From the NCBI GenBank assembly GCA_016648135.1, contig JADDOH010023694.1, positions 35,628 through 99,627 of the forward strand: a stretch of DNA of 64,000 nt, in the 5' to 3' direction. The translations under genes were made by a program, and so were the position numbers. Below are positions 55,291-64,000 of the stretch, piece after piece. Every line of letters starts with the position of its first letter. The first letter of the stretch is position 1. The stretch is from Agrypnia vestita (Eukaryota > Arthropoda > Insecta > Trichoptera > Phryganeidae). Below the pieces are notes generated by a model. It saw only the letters and a program-made list of their open reading frames with translations, was not told where the DNA came from and ran no database searches.

Positions 55291-56732
55291 TTGAACGGCC
55301 ATGAAAACCTAGGAAAATTTTTGTGTTATAAAAGTATGTATTTCCAACTTTTATTCGTTTTATGCAAAGATAGTTTGACATGTTCCAAATTTCGGGTAAT
55401 GTATGAAGAATAGCATCATCAATAATATTATTATTCCTCGTACATAACCACTGGGTTTTAATTTCGGTTTAATATAATTTTTACATGGAATTGGTATATG
55501 GCTATGTCAGTTTATCCAAACAATAGAATGAATGGGGCTATTGCCCGTGCCCAGCCGCTTGAATGTAATGTATGGTTCATTTGTAATTTTCAATTATATA
55601 CAATACTGGTGTCTCTAGAGTTAGACTTAGACTAACACCAAAATGTTATTTTTATTTTGTTTACATCTTTTTATTAATTTTTTTTTTGTATTTTGTTTTG
55701 ACAGATGCATATTTTCTTATTTATTTTTGCTTAATTATTAATATTCTTTTAATTAGTAATTATTTATTATGTTTAATTTTATTTTAAGGATTTATTTTAT
55801 TCAAATTAGTTAATACATATATTTACTAACTAACAATATTATTATAATGGGACTACACTGATTTTAAACTGAAATTTTTAAACACACACATTAAACCTTT
55901 TATATTGCGTTAACACTAATAAACTCCTCAAAATCTATGATTGTTAAGAATATATTAGAATTTTTTTAAGACCACGATATTAAATTATTTTAAATGTACC
56001 AAAAAACCCATAGCGTTGGATTATTTGAGCCATTACAAAATATATTTCTATATACATTCAATGCAAAGATTGTGCGAAAACTGCACTAAAGTAATTTTTA
56101 AAATATTCAAATCAAATCTTAATTTGCATGACATTAGTATCAAATATACTAATTTCATGTCATTTATGATTTTAATAAGATTTTTTATTTAACAAAATTT
56201 TTTAGGACTTCAACTATGTAAAAGTTTTTAAAATTTAAAACACATATCTAATTTGTTACTAAATAATATTTTTATTGATTGTTTAATTGTCCCTTTTTAT
56301 TGGGTTTAGAATGTTGACTCAAGCGGATGTTAAATATAAAATTCTGTTACTCTATTTTTAGGTATATTTTGGTTAAAATATGAAATCATATTATATTTTT
56401 TTCTTAAAATAAATGTGAAATTCTGTAAATAAGACAGTTTTATTTTCAGGAAACATTTTATATGCATAATTTTCATTATATTGTACTAATTCGATACACA
56501 TATCAGAGTATGTATTGGCATAGATTTATTTTAAAAAGAGCGAATGCTGTGAAAATAATAAATAAATAATAAAATATTAAAATAAGAAACAAACGCACTA
56601 GAACATGGCAACAAAGCATACTCCTCATTTTAAATAAAAACGGAAAACAAATCTTTTACAGCAGTCACAATAATTTTGTATGCGGAGAACTGTTAAACAT
56701 ACTAGGTACGTAAGTAGAAGTAGGTGTTTTTC
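55291..56732. other. No recognised feature
   Basis: AT-rich (long runs of T and A). No gene or repeat was supported. Confidence 0.4.
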
Positions 56733-56961
56733 CAGGCGCATGAGAAGTTTGAAGCATGACTTTTATGTAAACATGTTTCGAAAATAAAATCGAAATTAAA
56801 TATTTATGTGACAGAATATCATAAAATATTAAAATCTGAGGAATATGATAATTATTGTTATAGAAATCTTACGAGATACATCTTTTATTTAATTTTTTTT
56901 TTCAAAATATGTATATGCTTAGGAAAAAGTCATGCTTCAATGTTCTTATTCCACACCCCTG
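56733..56961. mobile_element. 229-bp hAT-like MITE
   Basis: CAGGCGCATGAGAAGTTTGA then AGCATGACTTTT on the left; reverse complement of the right end CAGGGGTGTGGAATAAGAAC then ATTGAAGCATGACTTTTT. Same family as 3757-4388. A clean 8-bp duplication was not seen. Confidence 0.65.
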
Positions 56962-56985
56962 GTTTTGCATAAATTTTGACAGGTC

Positions 56986-57046
56986 ATAAAACATTAATGG
57001 CATGCTGAAGTAAATTTTAAATATATCATACCAATGATTATTAATA
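56986..57046. repeat. 60-bp direct repeat, left copy
   Basis: TTAATGGCATGCTGAAGTAA ... ATCATACCAATGATTATTAA recurs at about 58655-58713 with small differences. Confidence 0.7.
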
Positions 57047-57639
57047 GATGTTTTTTTTATATAGAAGTTGTTAACAGTTTAAAAGTAATAGCCAAAAATT
57101 GACACAAACCATTTCATGTTCCGCCCAGCACAAACAATCGCCAGGGTTTAAAATAAGTATCTTTATGAACTGCCGGCAGGGGAAATATAAAAAAAAAAGC
57201 TCAAATATATTATTTTGATTAAAGTCATTATTACTATTTCATGGGAGTCGGCTATAAATAAGTAAATACTTATTCTTTAGGAACCGAAATGTAAAAACTA
57301 ACCCATAAAAATCAATTTTTTATTTTACTCCCTTTCTTTGTAAATTAAGTTTACCATCATGTAATTAAATAATTGATTGACTGAAAATGAAACATGTCTA
57401 GACAAATATCTATGTCAGAAATCTTTAAAAATGTCTCTTTATTATTTGATTTCTTCCCAAAAAACCGAAGTGTGCTGTCATCTGTGAATCAATTGTCATA
57501 AATTTTCGAAATTCGTAGTGAAGAACCTATTATACCTACTGACGGAGTAATTCAAATTTTAAATATTTCGTGATGTTATCGGGCCGCCGTTGGTAGCTTT
57601 TATAATGATTCCAATTTGAAAATAACATTAAAAATTTGA

Positions 57640-57835
57640 AAAATCCAAAATTATACTATAATTATTATTTTTAACGAAAATTTGATATATCTTCTTGATC
57701 GTCACCACGAGTCTGCTTGCGAAGTTTCAGCTCGATTGGATCACGGGAAAAGGGTTAAAAATCGATCCAAAGTTTTTTCGTCAAGGAAACAGACGCCACG
57801 AGTTAAAAGAAAGGAAGTAAAAATACCATAATTTT
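57640..57835. repeat. Fragment related to the intronic element at 51115-52070
   Basis: Shares AATCCAAAATTATACTATAA, CACGAGTCTGCTTGC, CAGCTCGATTGGATCACGGG and AGACGCCACGAGTTAA with 51700-51990. The terminal arms are missing. Confidence 0.75.
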
Positions 57836-58654
57836 TGACAGGTTACTAGTTATTTTATAAATTGACTAAAAAATATTATTTTGTACTTATCCTTTCGGAA
57901 TATTTTCTTGAACCAGATTTAAAATTAATCTCCAAAAATGAAAACACCATATTCTAGCTGCGAGTGTAGGTATATCAATAAATTATTTAGTTTTCAACTA
58001 TTCTTTTATTTAACTATTAATAATTGTTATGACCAACAAATATTATGAGAATCAAGTATTTTCAAGACAGGTTGTCTCGAATGTAAGAAGACCAACCATT
58101 TGTTCATCAAGACCTTTCTATACAGAAAAGTTTACTGTCATTTCGTTATTGGTAATAAATCATTTGTTGGTATCTCGCCTTGAAAGAATATGAAATGTGC
58201 CTATCGTACCTCAAGTTTCAACCTGGAGTGTTAAAGGAATGTTGTATTATTTTTATACCATAAAGGCATGTACATCCGAGATGATGACCGAGTTAAGTGG
58301 AGACAGAATACTTCCATAAGGGCAGACCTTACATCTAGAAGTAAAATGTTGGGTACATGTTCCATGGGTCACGGATTAAATTCCTGAAGGTACAAATCAA
58401 AAAGATTTTTTATCCTCGTGTCTGGGTTTTGTATATGTTTACCATTGTCACGTATGTAAAGGGCTAACATAAATTATTTCACAATTGTAGTGAGTTCCTA
58501 GAAAAATGGGTAAATAAATCAAATCTAATCAATAATAATAATCAGACAGAACACTTCTGGAATGTGCCAAATCATAAGCCAAAAACACATAAAAAAAATT
58601 GAGCAGTAGTAACTTGCTAAAATCTTTTAACATAATCAAATCCTTTAATTTCAT
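57836..58654. other. No recognised feature
   Basis: AT-rich, no supported gene. Confidence 0.4.
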
Positions 58655-58713
58655 TAATGGCATGCTAAATTAAATTTTAAATGCATATATCATACCAATG
58701 ATTATTAATGATT
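58655..58713. repeat. 60-bp direct repeat, right copy
   Basis: See 56986-57046. The spacer between copies is about 1.6 kb. Confidence 0.7.
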
Positions 58714-59020
58714 ATTTATTATTTCCTTTCTTCGTCAATCCTTGTCGTTCTATATTTTTTTTGTGTAAATGAAATGTTTGAAATGGATTAATTGGTATGC
58801 GTAATTTGTGGTGTAACATGATTTTTTTATTGAACCAAACATTGTACTGCACACACAACACAGTATTATTAATATCACAACTATAATTTTGTAAAGTCAG
58901 TTTTGCGCAGTCCCTTTCATTAATATATTTAAGAAGCTAGCTATACATAACAATTGTTATTTATAACCGTTGATGAGAGGGACTATGCTTCTCAAAACTA
59001 TACCTAGTAATAAAAATAAT
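58714..59020. other. No recognised feature
   Basis: AT-rich spacer. Confidence 0.4.
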
Positions 59021-59153
59021 TAGTGATGAAACAAATACTACTTTCACGAATACGAATATCAAACCTACTATTCGGCAAGTACGAATTTCAATATAATTCG
59101 ACAAGGTAATAAATAACACACCACTGTTCTTTTTTTACTTGGAGATTTAATCA
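59021..59153. repeat. hAT terminus-like sequence
   Basis: TAGTGATGAAACAAATACTA and CACGAATACGAATAT followed by CTACTATTCGGC; inverted relative at 49838-49917. Just outside the stop codon of the hAT transposase remnant, as expected for an element end. Confidence 0.55.
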
Positions 59154-59440
59154 TTAAAATTTACCACTGGCAAATTTTTGTTCAAAAAGCACAACATTTG
59201 TAAATTCTCAGGCGTTAGGCGATTTCTTTTATCCGTTGGTACATTCCCAGTGGTCAAAAATAATCTTTCTGTCTCAGCTGCAGTTTTATCCCTGCGAGAC
59301 AGTCCGCAGGTACAATACCTGCATATGGCTTTACTTTCGTCATCTATAAAAAATTAAAAATTATTTTAGAGTGAGTCCCCGAACAAAACAAAATAAACTC
59401 GTCTCAATGGGCCGACTTTGTTTTGGGACGAGTTCACTAA
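59154..59440 (-). pseudogene. hAT transposase C-terminal (dimerisation) region
   Basis: The minus strand reads TAAETERLFLTTGNVPTDKR directly followed by NRLTPENLQMLCFLNKNL and PVVNFND, then a stop. This is the hAT C-terminal dimerisation block (consensus near ERxFSxAGxxxxxxRxxLxPxxxxxLxFLxxN). The upstream catalytic part is missing; the homologous stretch shared with 49362-49575 ends at about 59434, close to the start of the DIRS element. That placement suggests the DIRS insertion removed or displaced the rest. Confidence 0.8.
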
Positions 59441-59843
59441 CAAGTCTTGTACACAAACCAATATCTTTATTTTGTGTTCCGTCTCGACGCCTGGAATCCA
59501 TTATGAGAGAACAGCCTGCTGTTTCGGCACTTAGACACGCGTTCCTACCCCCTCTGATTCCCTGTTTGCGACACAATTTATTCCCGCTGGTATCCCTGTT
59601 TCCGGTTACGTCGGCGCAACGGTTTTTCTTTCATATAACGTCGTTGTTTCGCGCCATTTGCACGCGTCTAGACACGCCAACTTTTGTTGTGATTTTTTTT
59701 GTGTTTCTATTGCAATCTACCCCCTTAATTTTTGATCCCTAGGTTAACAAACATTAGACTATACAAATTTTTAACATAGTGCGACAGGACGTTGATATTT
59801 TAGTGTAAATCCCGTGAATTTCGTCAAACGATTTGTTAACAAG

Positions 59844-60725
59844 ATGGCGGACGAGCAAGCTCCTTCGCCGGTATCCTCGAATGACGGATCTTCTTTCGAA
59901 GAACCGAGTCGAAAGAGACGCCGCGTAGCATACGACCCGCGTGTAGACCACCTGCTAAAACAGGTGACTGCTCTGACGGAGGCCTTGTTAGCGGGCGGCG
60001 CGGCTCCTGCATCAGCAACGCCGCCAACGCCGGAACACGTGGCCGCGAGCGAGCCCAGCGTGGAGGACGCGAATGCGTCCTTTATTCAGCCGCCGCCGAG
60101 CCTCAGAAGGGCGAAGAATACGCTGGAGTTCGGCAAGCTCAGCACGGTCGTGAAGGAGCCGCCAGTACCGAGAGCGGACCCGAAGCGGATCGAACAGATC
60201 TCGAAGTTGCAACACTTCGATTCCGACGAGTGGTCAGGCGTTCGCTATGCGGAAACGCAGAGAACCTACGCGGCGACTCCCACATTTGTGGAATTGTCGG
60301 TGAACGACGACTTGAGAAGGATCGATAACGCGCCGACCCATACTGGCTTGCTGGAAAGATCGCTCGCCGCGCTTTCAAACGCCTTGCTCGCCCAGAGAGA
60401 GACCCTGAGAGACGGGATGCAATCGCTGGTGAATTGGGCATCCGAACCCGGCACGGATCTGTCCGCTTCGGCTCTCTTCGAGCGGATTCAGTCGATGTTC
60501 ACCAGCGATGCTCCGTACAATAAGATTTCGGACGACATCCTGCAGATTGTGTGCGGCAGACGGGCAGAGTGTATACTGAACCGGCGAAAGGCCATATTGG
60601 AGGGCTTCAAAGACCCTTTCGTGCGAGAAGGTGCGGCCAAAATCCCTCCAAGCTCGGGATACTTGTTCAATAGGGAAGAGCTATCGGCGTATATCCTAAA
60701 GAACGGGGGGGCCAGGAGAAGGTGA
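59844..60725 (+). CDS. DIRS gag-like protein
   Basis: A 293-codon intact ORF from the ATG at 59844 (context AAGATGGCG, better than the in-frame ATG at 59814). The N-terminus is Ser/Pro/Glu-rich with a basic cluster PSRKRRRVAYDPR at about residues 21-33. The middle part (about 90-293) is helical, with segments such as SKLQHFDSDEWSGVRYAETQ, LERSLAALSNALLAQRETL and ILNRRKAILEGFKDPFVREG. No CCHC zinc knuckle is visible. In DIRS elements the first ORF encodes a nucleic-acid-binding capsid-like protein. It overlaps by a few bases the next open stretch (60722-60952, Arg/Pro-rich), which may be a tail or an out-of-frame segment. Confidence 0.8.
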   Translation: MADEQAPSPVSSNDGSSFEEPSRKRRRVAYDPRVDHLLKQVTALTEALLAGGAAPASATPPTPEHVAASEPSVEDANASFIQPPPSLRRAKNTLEFGKLSTVVKEPPVPRADPKRIEQISKLQHFDSDEWSGVRYAETQRTYAATPTFVELSVNDDLRRIDNAPTHTGLLERSLAALSNALLAQRETLRDGMQSLVNWASEPGTDLSASALFERIQSMFTSDAPYNKISDDILQIVCGRRAECILNRRKAILEGFKDPFVREGAAKIPPSSGYLFNREELSAYILKNGGARRR

Positions 60726-60923
60726 TGGTCTCGCCCGCAACCCGAAACCTGGCCCAACCGTCAACATCTCAGCCCCAGCCGTCAACTTCTCGTCGAGCTC
60801 CGAACCAGGGATACCTCCAGTCCCGTAAGCCCTTTCTGCCGGAGCCGAGGCACAGGGAGCGAGGCTCAGGGAACCCGAACAGGAGACCTAACCGGAAGGC
60901 AGACCACGGCCGAAAACCCGCTG

Positions 60924-62842
60924 GTGACCGTAGCCGCAGAGGTAGAAGATGACGCGAGGCTGAACAACCAGTTCTGGGGAGGACGCTTGAGGAGGTTCCA
61001 AAGCACGTGGAAGGAGTTCGGGGCACCACCTATAGTGCTGAGAATCCTCAAGGGCGCGAGAATCCCCTTTGTGGCCAAACCTCCGTTAGTCTTCCCCACC
61101 AGGCAGCTGTTGAGCAGCTTCAGCACGAAGGAGTCTCGAGACATGTCGAGTCACATTCAGGCCCTGAAGATGTCAGGCGTGCTGGAAAGAGCAGATCATT
61201 CTCCGAGCTTCATCTCAAATCTGTTTCTAACTCCGAAGTCGGACAACTCCCTAAGGCCGATATTCAACCTGAAGGCGTTGAATGCCTTTGTGGAGGCGAA
61301 ACCCTTCAAGCTGTTCAACCACTTTCGGGTCCCAGACTTCCTCCAGCCCAAAGATTGGTTGGTGAAAATCGACCTAACCCAGGCATCTTTCACCTACCAA
61401 TAGCGGAATCGCACCGAAAGTTCCTGAGACTATACTACCAAGGGGAACTTCTCCAGATGACCTGCCTGCCCTTTGGCCTGTCATCAGCCCCGAGAATGTT
61501 CGCAACGCTGTCAAACTGGCTAGCGGGACTCTTGCGGAAGAGAGGAATAAGGACCGTAGTCTACCTGGACGACTTCCTTCTGGCCAATCAGTCAAGGGAC
61601 CTGCTAGCGACCCAGGCAGTAGAGACGGTCAATCTGTTCCAGCATCTGGGTTGGTGCATCAACCGCGACAAGTGTGTCCTTATACCTACCCAAAAGCTGG
61701 AGTTTCTGGGCATAACTTGGGACACCGAAGCCAACCAGAAATCCCTCTCGAACCGCAAGTGCTCTGGCCTTCGCCAAGTACTGCGCCGCCCGATCGAGGC
61801 CGGCAGTTGCTTCCCCAAGCAGGTTCTAGGCCTCTTGGGGAGACTCAACTTCGCAAACTTCGCCACCCCTCGGGGTCGTTTGCATTCCCGAAGACTGCAG
61901 AGATTCAGCCGCCAGCTGCAGAGGCACGAGCCATCCAGACAAGTGGAGCTTCCTGCCGCGGTTCGGCAAGACCTAGAGTGGTGGTTGGAGGCCGTAGGGG
62001 AGTCCTGCCCAATACACGAAGCCCCCTTCTCCCACTTCCTGACTACAGACGCAGCGGACGCAGGTTGGGGCGGCCAGGTGGACGACAAGACGATATCAGG
62101 CCAGTGGACCCCAGAGCAGATGCGGTGGCATTCCAACCAGAAAGAAGCCTTCGCTGTTTACGCAGTGATCAGGGATCACGCTTACCTGCTAAGAGGAACG
62201 AAGACCCTACGGCAGACAGACAACAAGACAGTAGTGGCTTACATCAACAAGGAGGGGGGGACAAGATCATTGGGCCTTCTGAAGATAACTCGAGACCTCC
62301 TAGAGTTTATCGACCAGCCGGAAATATCTCTGACAGCGCAGTACATTCCAGGGAGATACAACGGGATTGCGGACCGACTCTCACGGGGGACACCACTCCC
62401 GGAATGGCACCTCCTGGAACCAGCGACAGAGGAAATATTCCGAATATGGGGACGTCCTCAGATCGACCTCGTCGCATCGGCCACCGCCCATGTGGTGCCA
62501 AACTACGTGTCGCTAGACTCAACCGATTGCTCGGCCTCCTATCTCAACGCATTCAGTCAGCATTGGGATTACGAGCTGGCCTGGGTATTTCCGCCGCCGA
62601 ATCTCGTCCCAAGAGTACTGGCGCACTTGAACCTGGCAAGAGGCACCTTTCTCCTAGTTGTGCCAAGATGGGAGAAGACATTCTGGAGGGCCGATCTCAA
62701 ACAACGAGCAAAGGGAGGGCCAATAAGCGTAAGAGATATGAAGAGCGTCCTGATCGATACGTCGACAGGGTTTCCCCCACCGAGGGTGTCGGACCTCCAA
62801 CTGGAAGTTTGGAGAATAGCAGTGGGTGGGAACAGGCTATAG
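60924..62842 (+). pseudogene. DIRS reverse transcriptase/RNase H, one frameshift
   Basis: The first part (60924-61403) covers the RT N-terminal blocks: FISNLFLTPKSDNSLRPIFN, FKLFNHFRVPDFLQPKDWLV and KIDLTQA (first catalytic Asp). Around 61385-61391 one base is missing relative to the expected reading, and the frame shifts into the ORF ending at 62842. That ORF carries GELLQMTCLPFGLSSAPRMF, VVYLDDFLLANQ (YLDD at about 61560) and KLEFLGITWDTE. RNase H follows with TTDAADAGWGGQV, NQKEAFAVY, LRQTDNKTVVAYI and GRYNGIADRLSR, giving the expected D-E-D-D residues. The C-terminal region has IDLVASATAHV and WVFPPPNLVPRVL, the segment often annotated as a Dam-like methylase region in DIRS proteins. Aside from the shift the domains look intact. 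Confidence 0.88.
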
Positions 62843-63799
62843 CGGATTGGAGCCAGGAGGACCAGCAGCTGTTCAGATCTGGCTGGAGAGGCTCAACGCT
62901 GAACACCTACAAGCCGGCCTGGGATAGGTGGCAGCGATGGTGTACCACGCATTCTGTCCAACCTCATTACCCTCCCCCTGCAACAGTGGCAAGATATCTG
63001 GCCAACCTGTTCATCCACGAAGGGCTAGCCCCTCGAACAATATTGGTCCACAAATCGGCAATCGTATCCTTCTGTGGCCAAGCTCTTGATGCAGATAAGA
63101 TTAGCTCGAACTTCCTCGTCAGGCACGTCCTTAAAGCCATCTCGGTTTCTGGTGGATGCACTGAGAGACCCCCGAGCTGGAACCCCCGAGTAGTGGTGGA
63201 GTGGCTACGTGAAAACCCGCCAAGGACACAGCCTGTATGACGTGTCAAGGAGGACGGCCATACTACTCATCATGGCATCTGGGCGAAGAGTCCAAGATCT
63301 GACACTTCTCAGAGTCACCCCGGACCGATTGATCGACACAGGAGACTCCATCACGCTATGGCCAGCCTTTGGAGCGAAGACTGACACGGCAAGACACAAA
63401 CAATCGGGATGGAGGTTGAGCGCATCGGATGAAAGGAACATCAACCCCTTGTTTTGGATCCGAAAGCTGGTCTCACTCTCACAGCCGAGACGAAAGCCGG
63501 ACATGAAAGAACTATTTGTGACGACAGCAGGTGAAGTAAAGCCAGCTTCACGGACAATGATAGGTGGTTGGATCAAGTCAATCCTAAGAGAGGCTGGAGT
63601 GGAAGCAACGCCAGGAAGTGTTCGTTCTGCTGTGGCTTCGTTGAATTGGCTGAAAAACTACCCGATAGAGAAGATCTTGTCAAGGGGAAACTGGCAGAGT
63701 GAAATCACCTTCCGAAAATTCTACCAAAGAGAGATAGTAGATAACCCCAAGCAACAATGCCCCCAGAGCTCATTAGCGCCTCTCTTTACGCCAATATAG
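62818..63799 (+). pseudogene. DIRS tyrosine recombinase, one frameshift
   Basis: The N-terminal core-binding part (to 63240) reads WSQEDQQLFRSGWRGSTLNT, YPPPATVARYLANLFIHEGL and LVHKSAIVSFCGQALDADKI, ending WLRENPPRTQPV and a stop. It overlaps the end of the RT/RNase H ORF in another frame, as usual for DIRS. One extra base near 63232 shifts the frame; the catalytic part continues in 63209-63799 with LYDVSRRTAILLIMASGRRV (first Arg), GSVRSAVASLNWL (second Arg region) and SEITFRKFYQREIV (catalytic Tyr). The enzyme would join the circular DNA copy to the target without target duplication. The frameshift makes this copy unlikely to supply recombinase. Confidence 0.85.
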
Positions 63800-63842
63800 G
63801 CAGTCACATATAACGTCGAACCACTCGGTCACCAGGTGATAA

Positions 63843-63957
63843 CAAACAGATCTCTCATAATGGATTCCAGGCGTCGAGACGGAACACAAAATAAAAGAAT
63901 TTTACCTTCCATTAAAATTCCTATTTTGTTTCCCTCGACGCCTGGAATCCAGGTAAT
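63843..63957. repeat. DIRS internal complementary region / hairpin
   Basis: GGATTCCAGGCGTCGAG (63861-63877) and CTCGACGCCTGGAATCC (63935-63951) are perfect inverted copies, with further pairing of ACAAAATA and TATTTTGT inside. The outer part TCTCTCATAATGG is the complement of CCATTATGAGAGA in the left terminal region. This is the landmark that serves as circularisation template in the DIRS life cycle. Confidence 0.8.
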
Positions 63958-64000
63958 CCCTACCTGGTGCATTATGAGTCATATGAAAGAAAAACCGTTG

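Larger units (their letters stand above)
59467..64000 (+). mobile_element. DIRS-type tyrosine-recombinase retrotransposon (right end beyond window)
   Basis: It contains, in order, a left terminal region, a gag-like ORF, an RT/RNase H frame, an overlapping tyrosine recombinase frame and a terminal region with inverted repeats. The internal complementary region is typical of DIRS: 63850-63897 is the reverse complement of the left start (59467-59512, TTTATTTTGTGTTCCGTCTC then GACGCCTGGAATCC). It is followed at once by a second, divergent copy in the opposite sense (63924-63957). The last bases of the window (63979-64000) are the reverse complement of 59617-59638. GC content and ORF length contrast sharply with the AT-rich surroundings, so the insertion is relatively young. 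Confidence 0.9.

Noticed and set aside
59371..59742. 123-codon ORF upstream of the DIRS gag
   Set aside because: It spans the hAT/DIRS junction and the DIRS terminal region; not a conserved reading frame.
61588..62136. 182-codon minus-strand ORF in the DIRS element
   Set aside because: Antisense of the RT/RNase H domain; a shadow in GC-rich coding DNA.

Overview
This is eukaryotic, AT-rich, repeat-dominated nuclear DNA. It is most likely from an insect: it carries spliced genes with GT-AG introns, several mariner copies, CR1/Jockey-like and RTE-like non-LTR retrotransposons, a Penelope-like element, hAT, pogo and Harbinger-type DNA transposons, and a DIRS-type retrotransposon. I cannot fix the insect order from sequence alone. 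There are no operons, CRISPR arrays or bacterial-type signals.

Host genes are few. (1) A four-exon minus-strand gene at 1610-5419 encodes a 177-residue helical, probably coiled-coil protein. It is assembled here from four exons whose splice phases agree exactly. (2) A single-exon minus-strand gene at 17914-19254 encodes a 446-residue RING protein with many SUMO-interaction motifs, resembling RNF4/Degringolade. (3) A 95-residue ORF at 38357-38644 combines a U1-type zinc finger with a C-terminal membrane segment. (4) Two exons on the plus strand (50558-50735 and 52357-52657) belong to a larger, probably nuclear regulatory gene with a glutamine-rich region. Its other exons were not found.

Layout. 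0-6 kb: coiled-coil gene with a mariner remnant and a hAT-like MITE in its introns, then an RTE remnant. 6-10 kb: a three-level nest (old DNA transposon, then a 5'-truncated CR1-like LINE, then a mariner). 10-17 kb: mariner-like remnant, a hAT-like element with a perfect 8-bp target duplication, and a 1.37-kb inverted-repeat element. 17-20 kb: RING gene. 20-25 kb: SINE, Penelope remnant, and a 2.4-kb inverted-repeat element containing a CpG-rich promoter-like module. 25-36 kb: a second copy of the old DNA transposon with its own LINE insertion, then hAT-like elements, one packed with TATCGATA-type motifs, splitting a Jockey-like LINE. 35-44 kb: pogo remnant, zinc-finger ORF, further MITEs. 45-50 kb: minus-strand LINE carrying two hairpin insertions, and transposase remnants. 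50-55 kb: glutamine-rich gene exons and a second mariner. 59.4 kb to the end: a DIRS element cut off by the window edge, inserted in or beside a hAT remnant.

Almost every transposon ORF here carries stops or frameshifts, so most are fossils. The two mariner copies and the DIRS element look youngest. The mariners are nearly identical to each other, and the DIRS element has long ORFs broken by only two single-base shifts. Boundaries and target-site duplications given below were read by eye from the sequence. Family assignments rest on recognised motifs, not on database searches.
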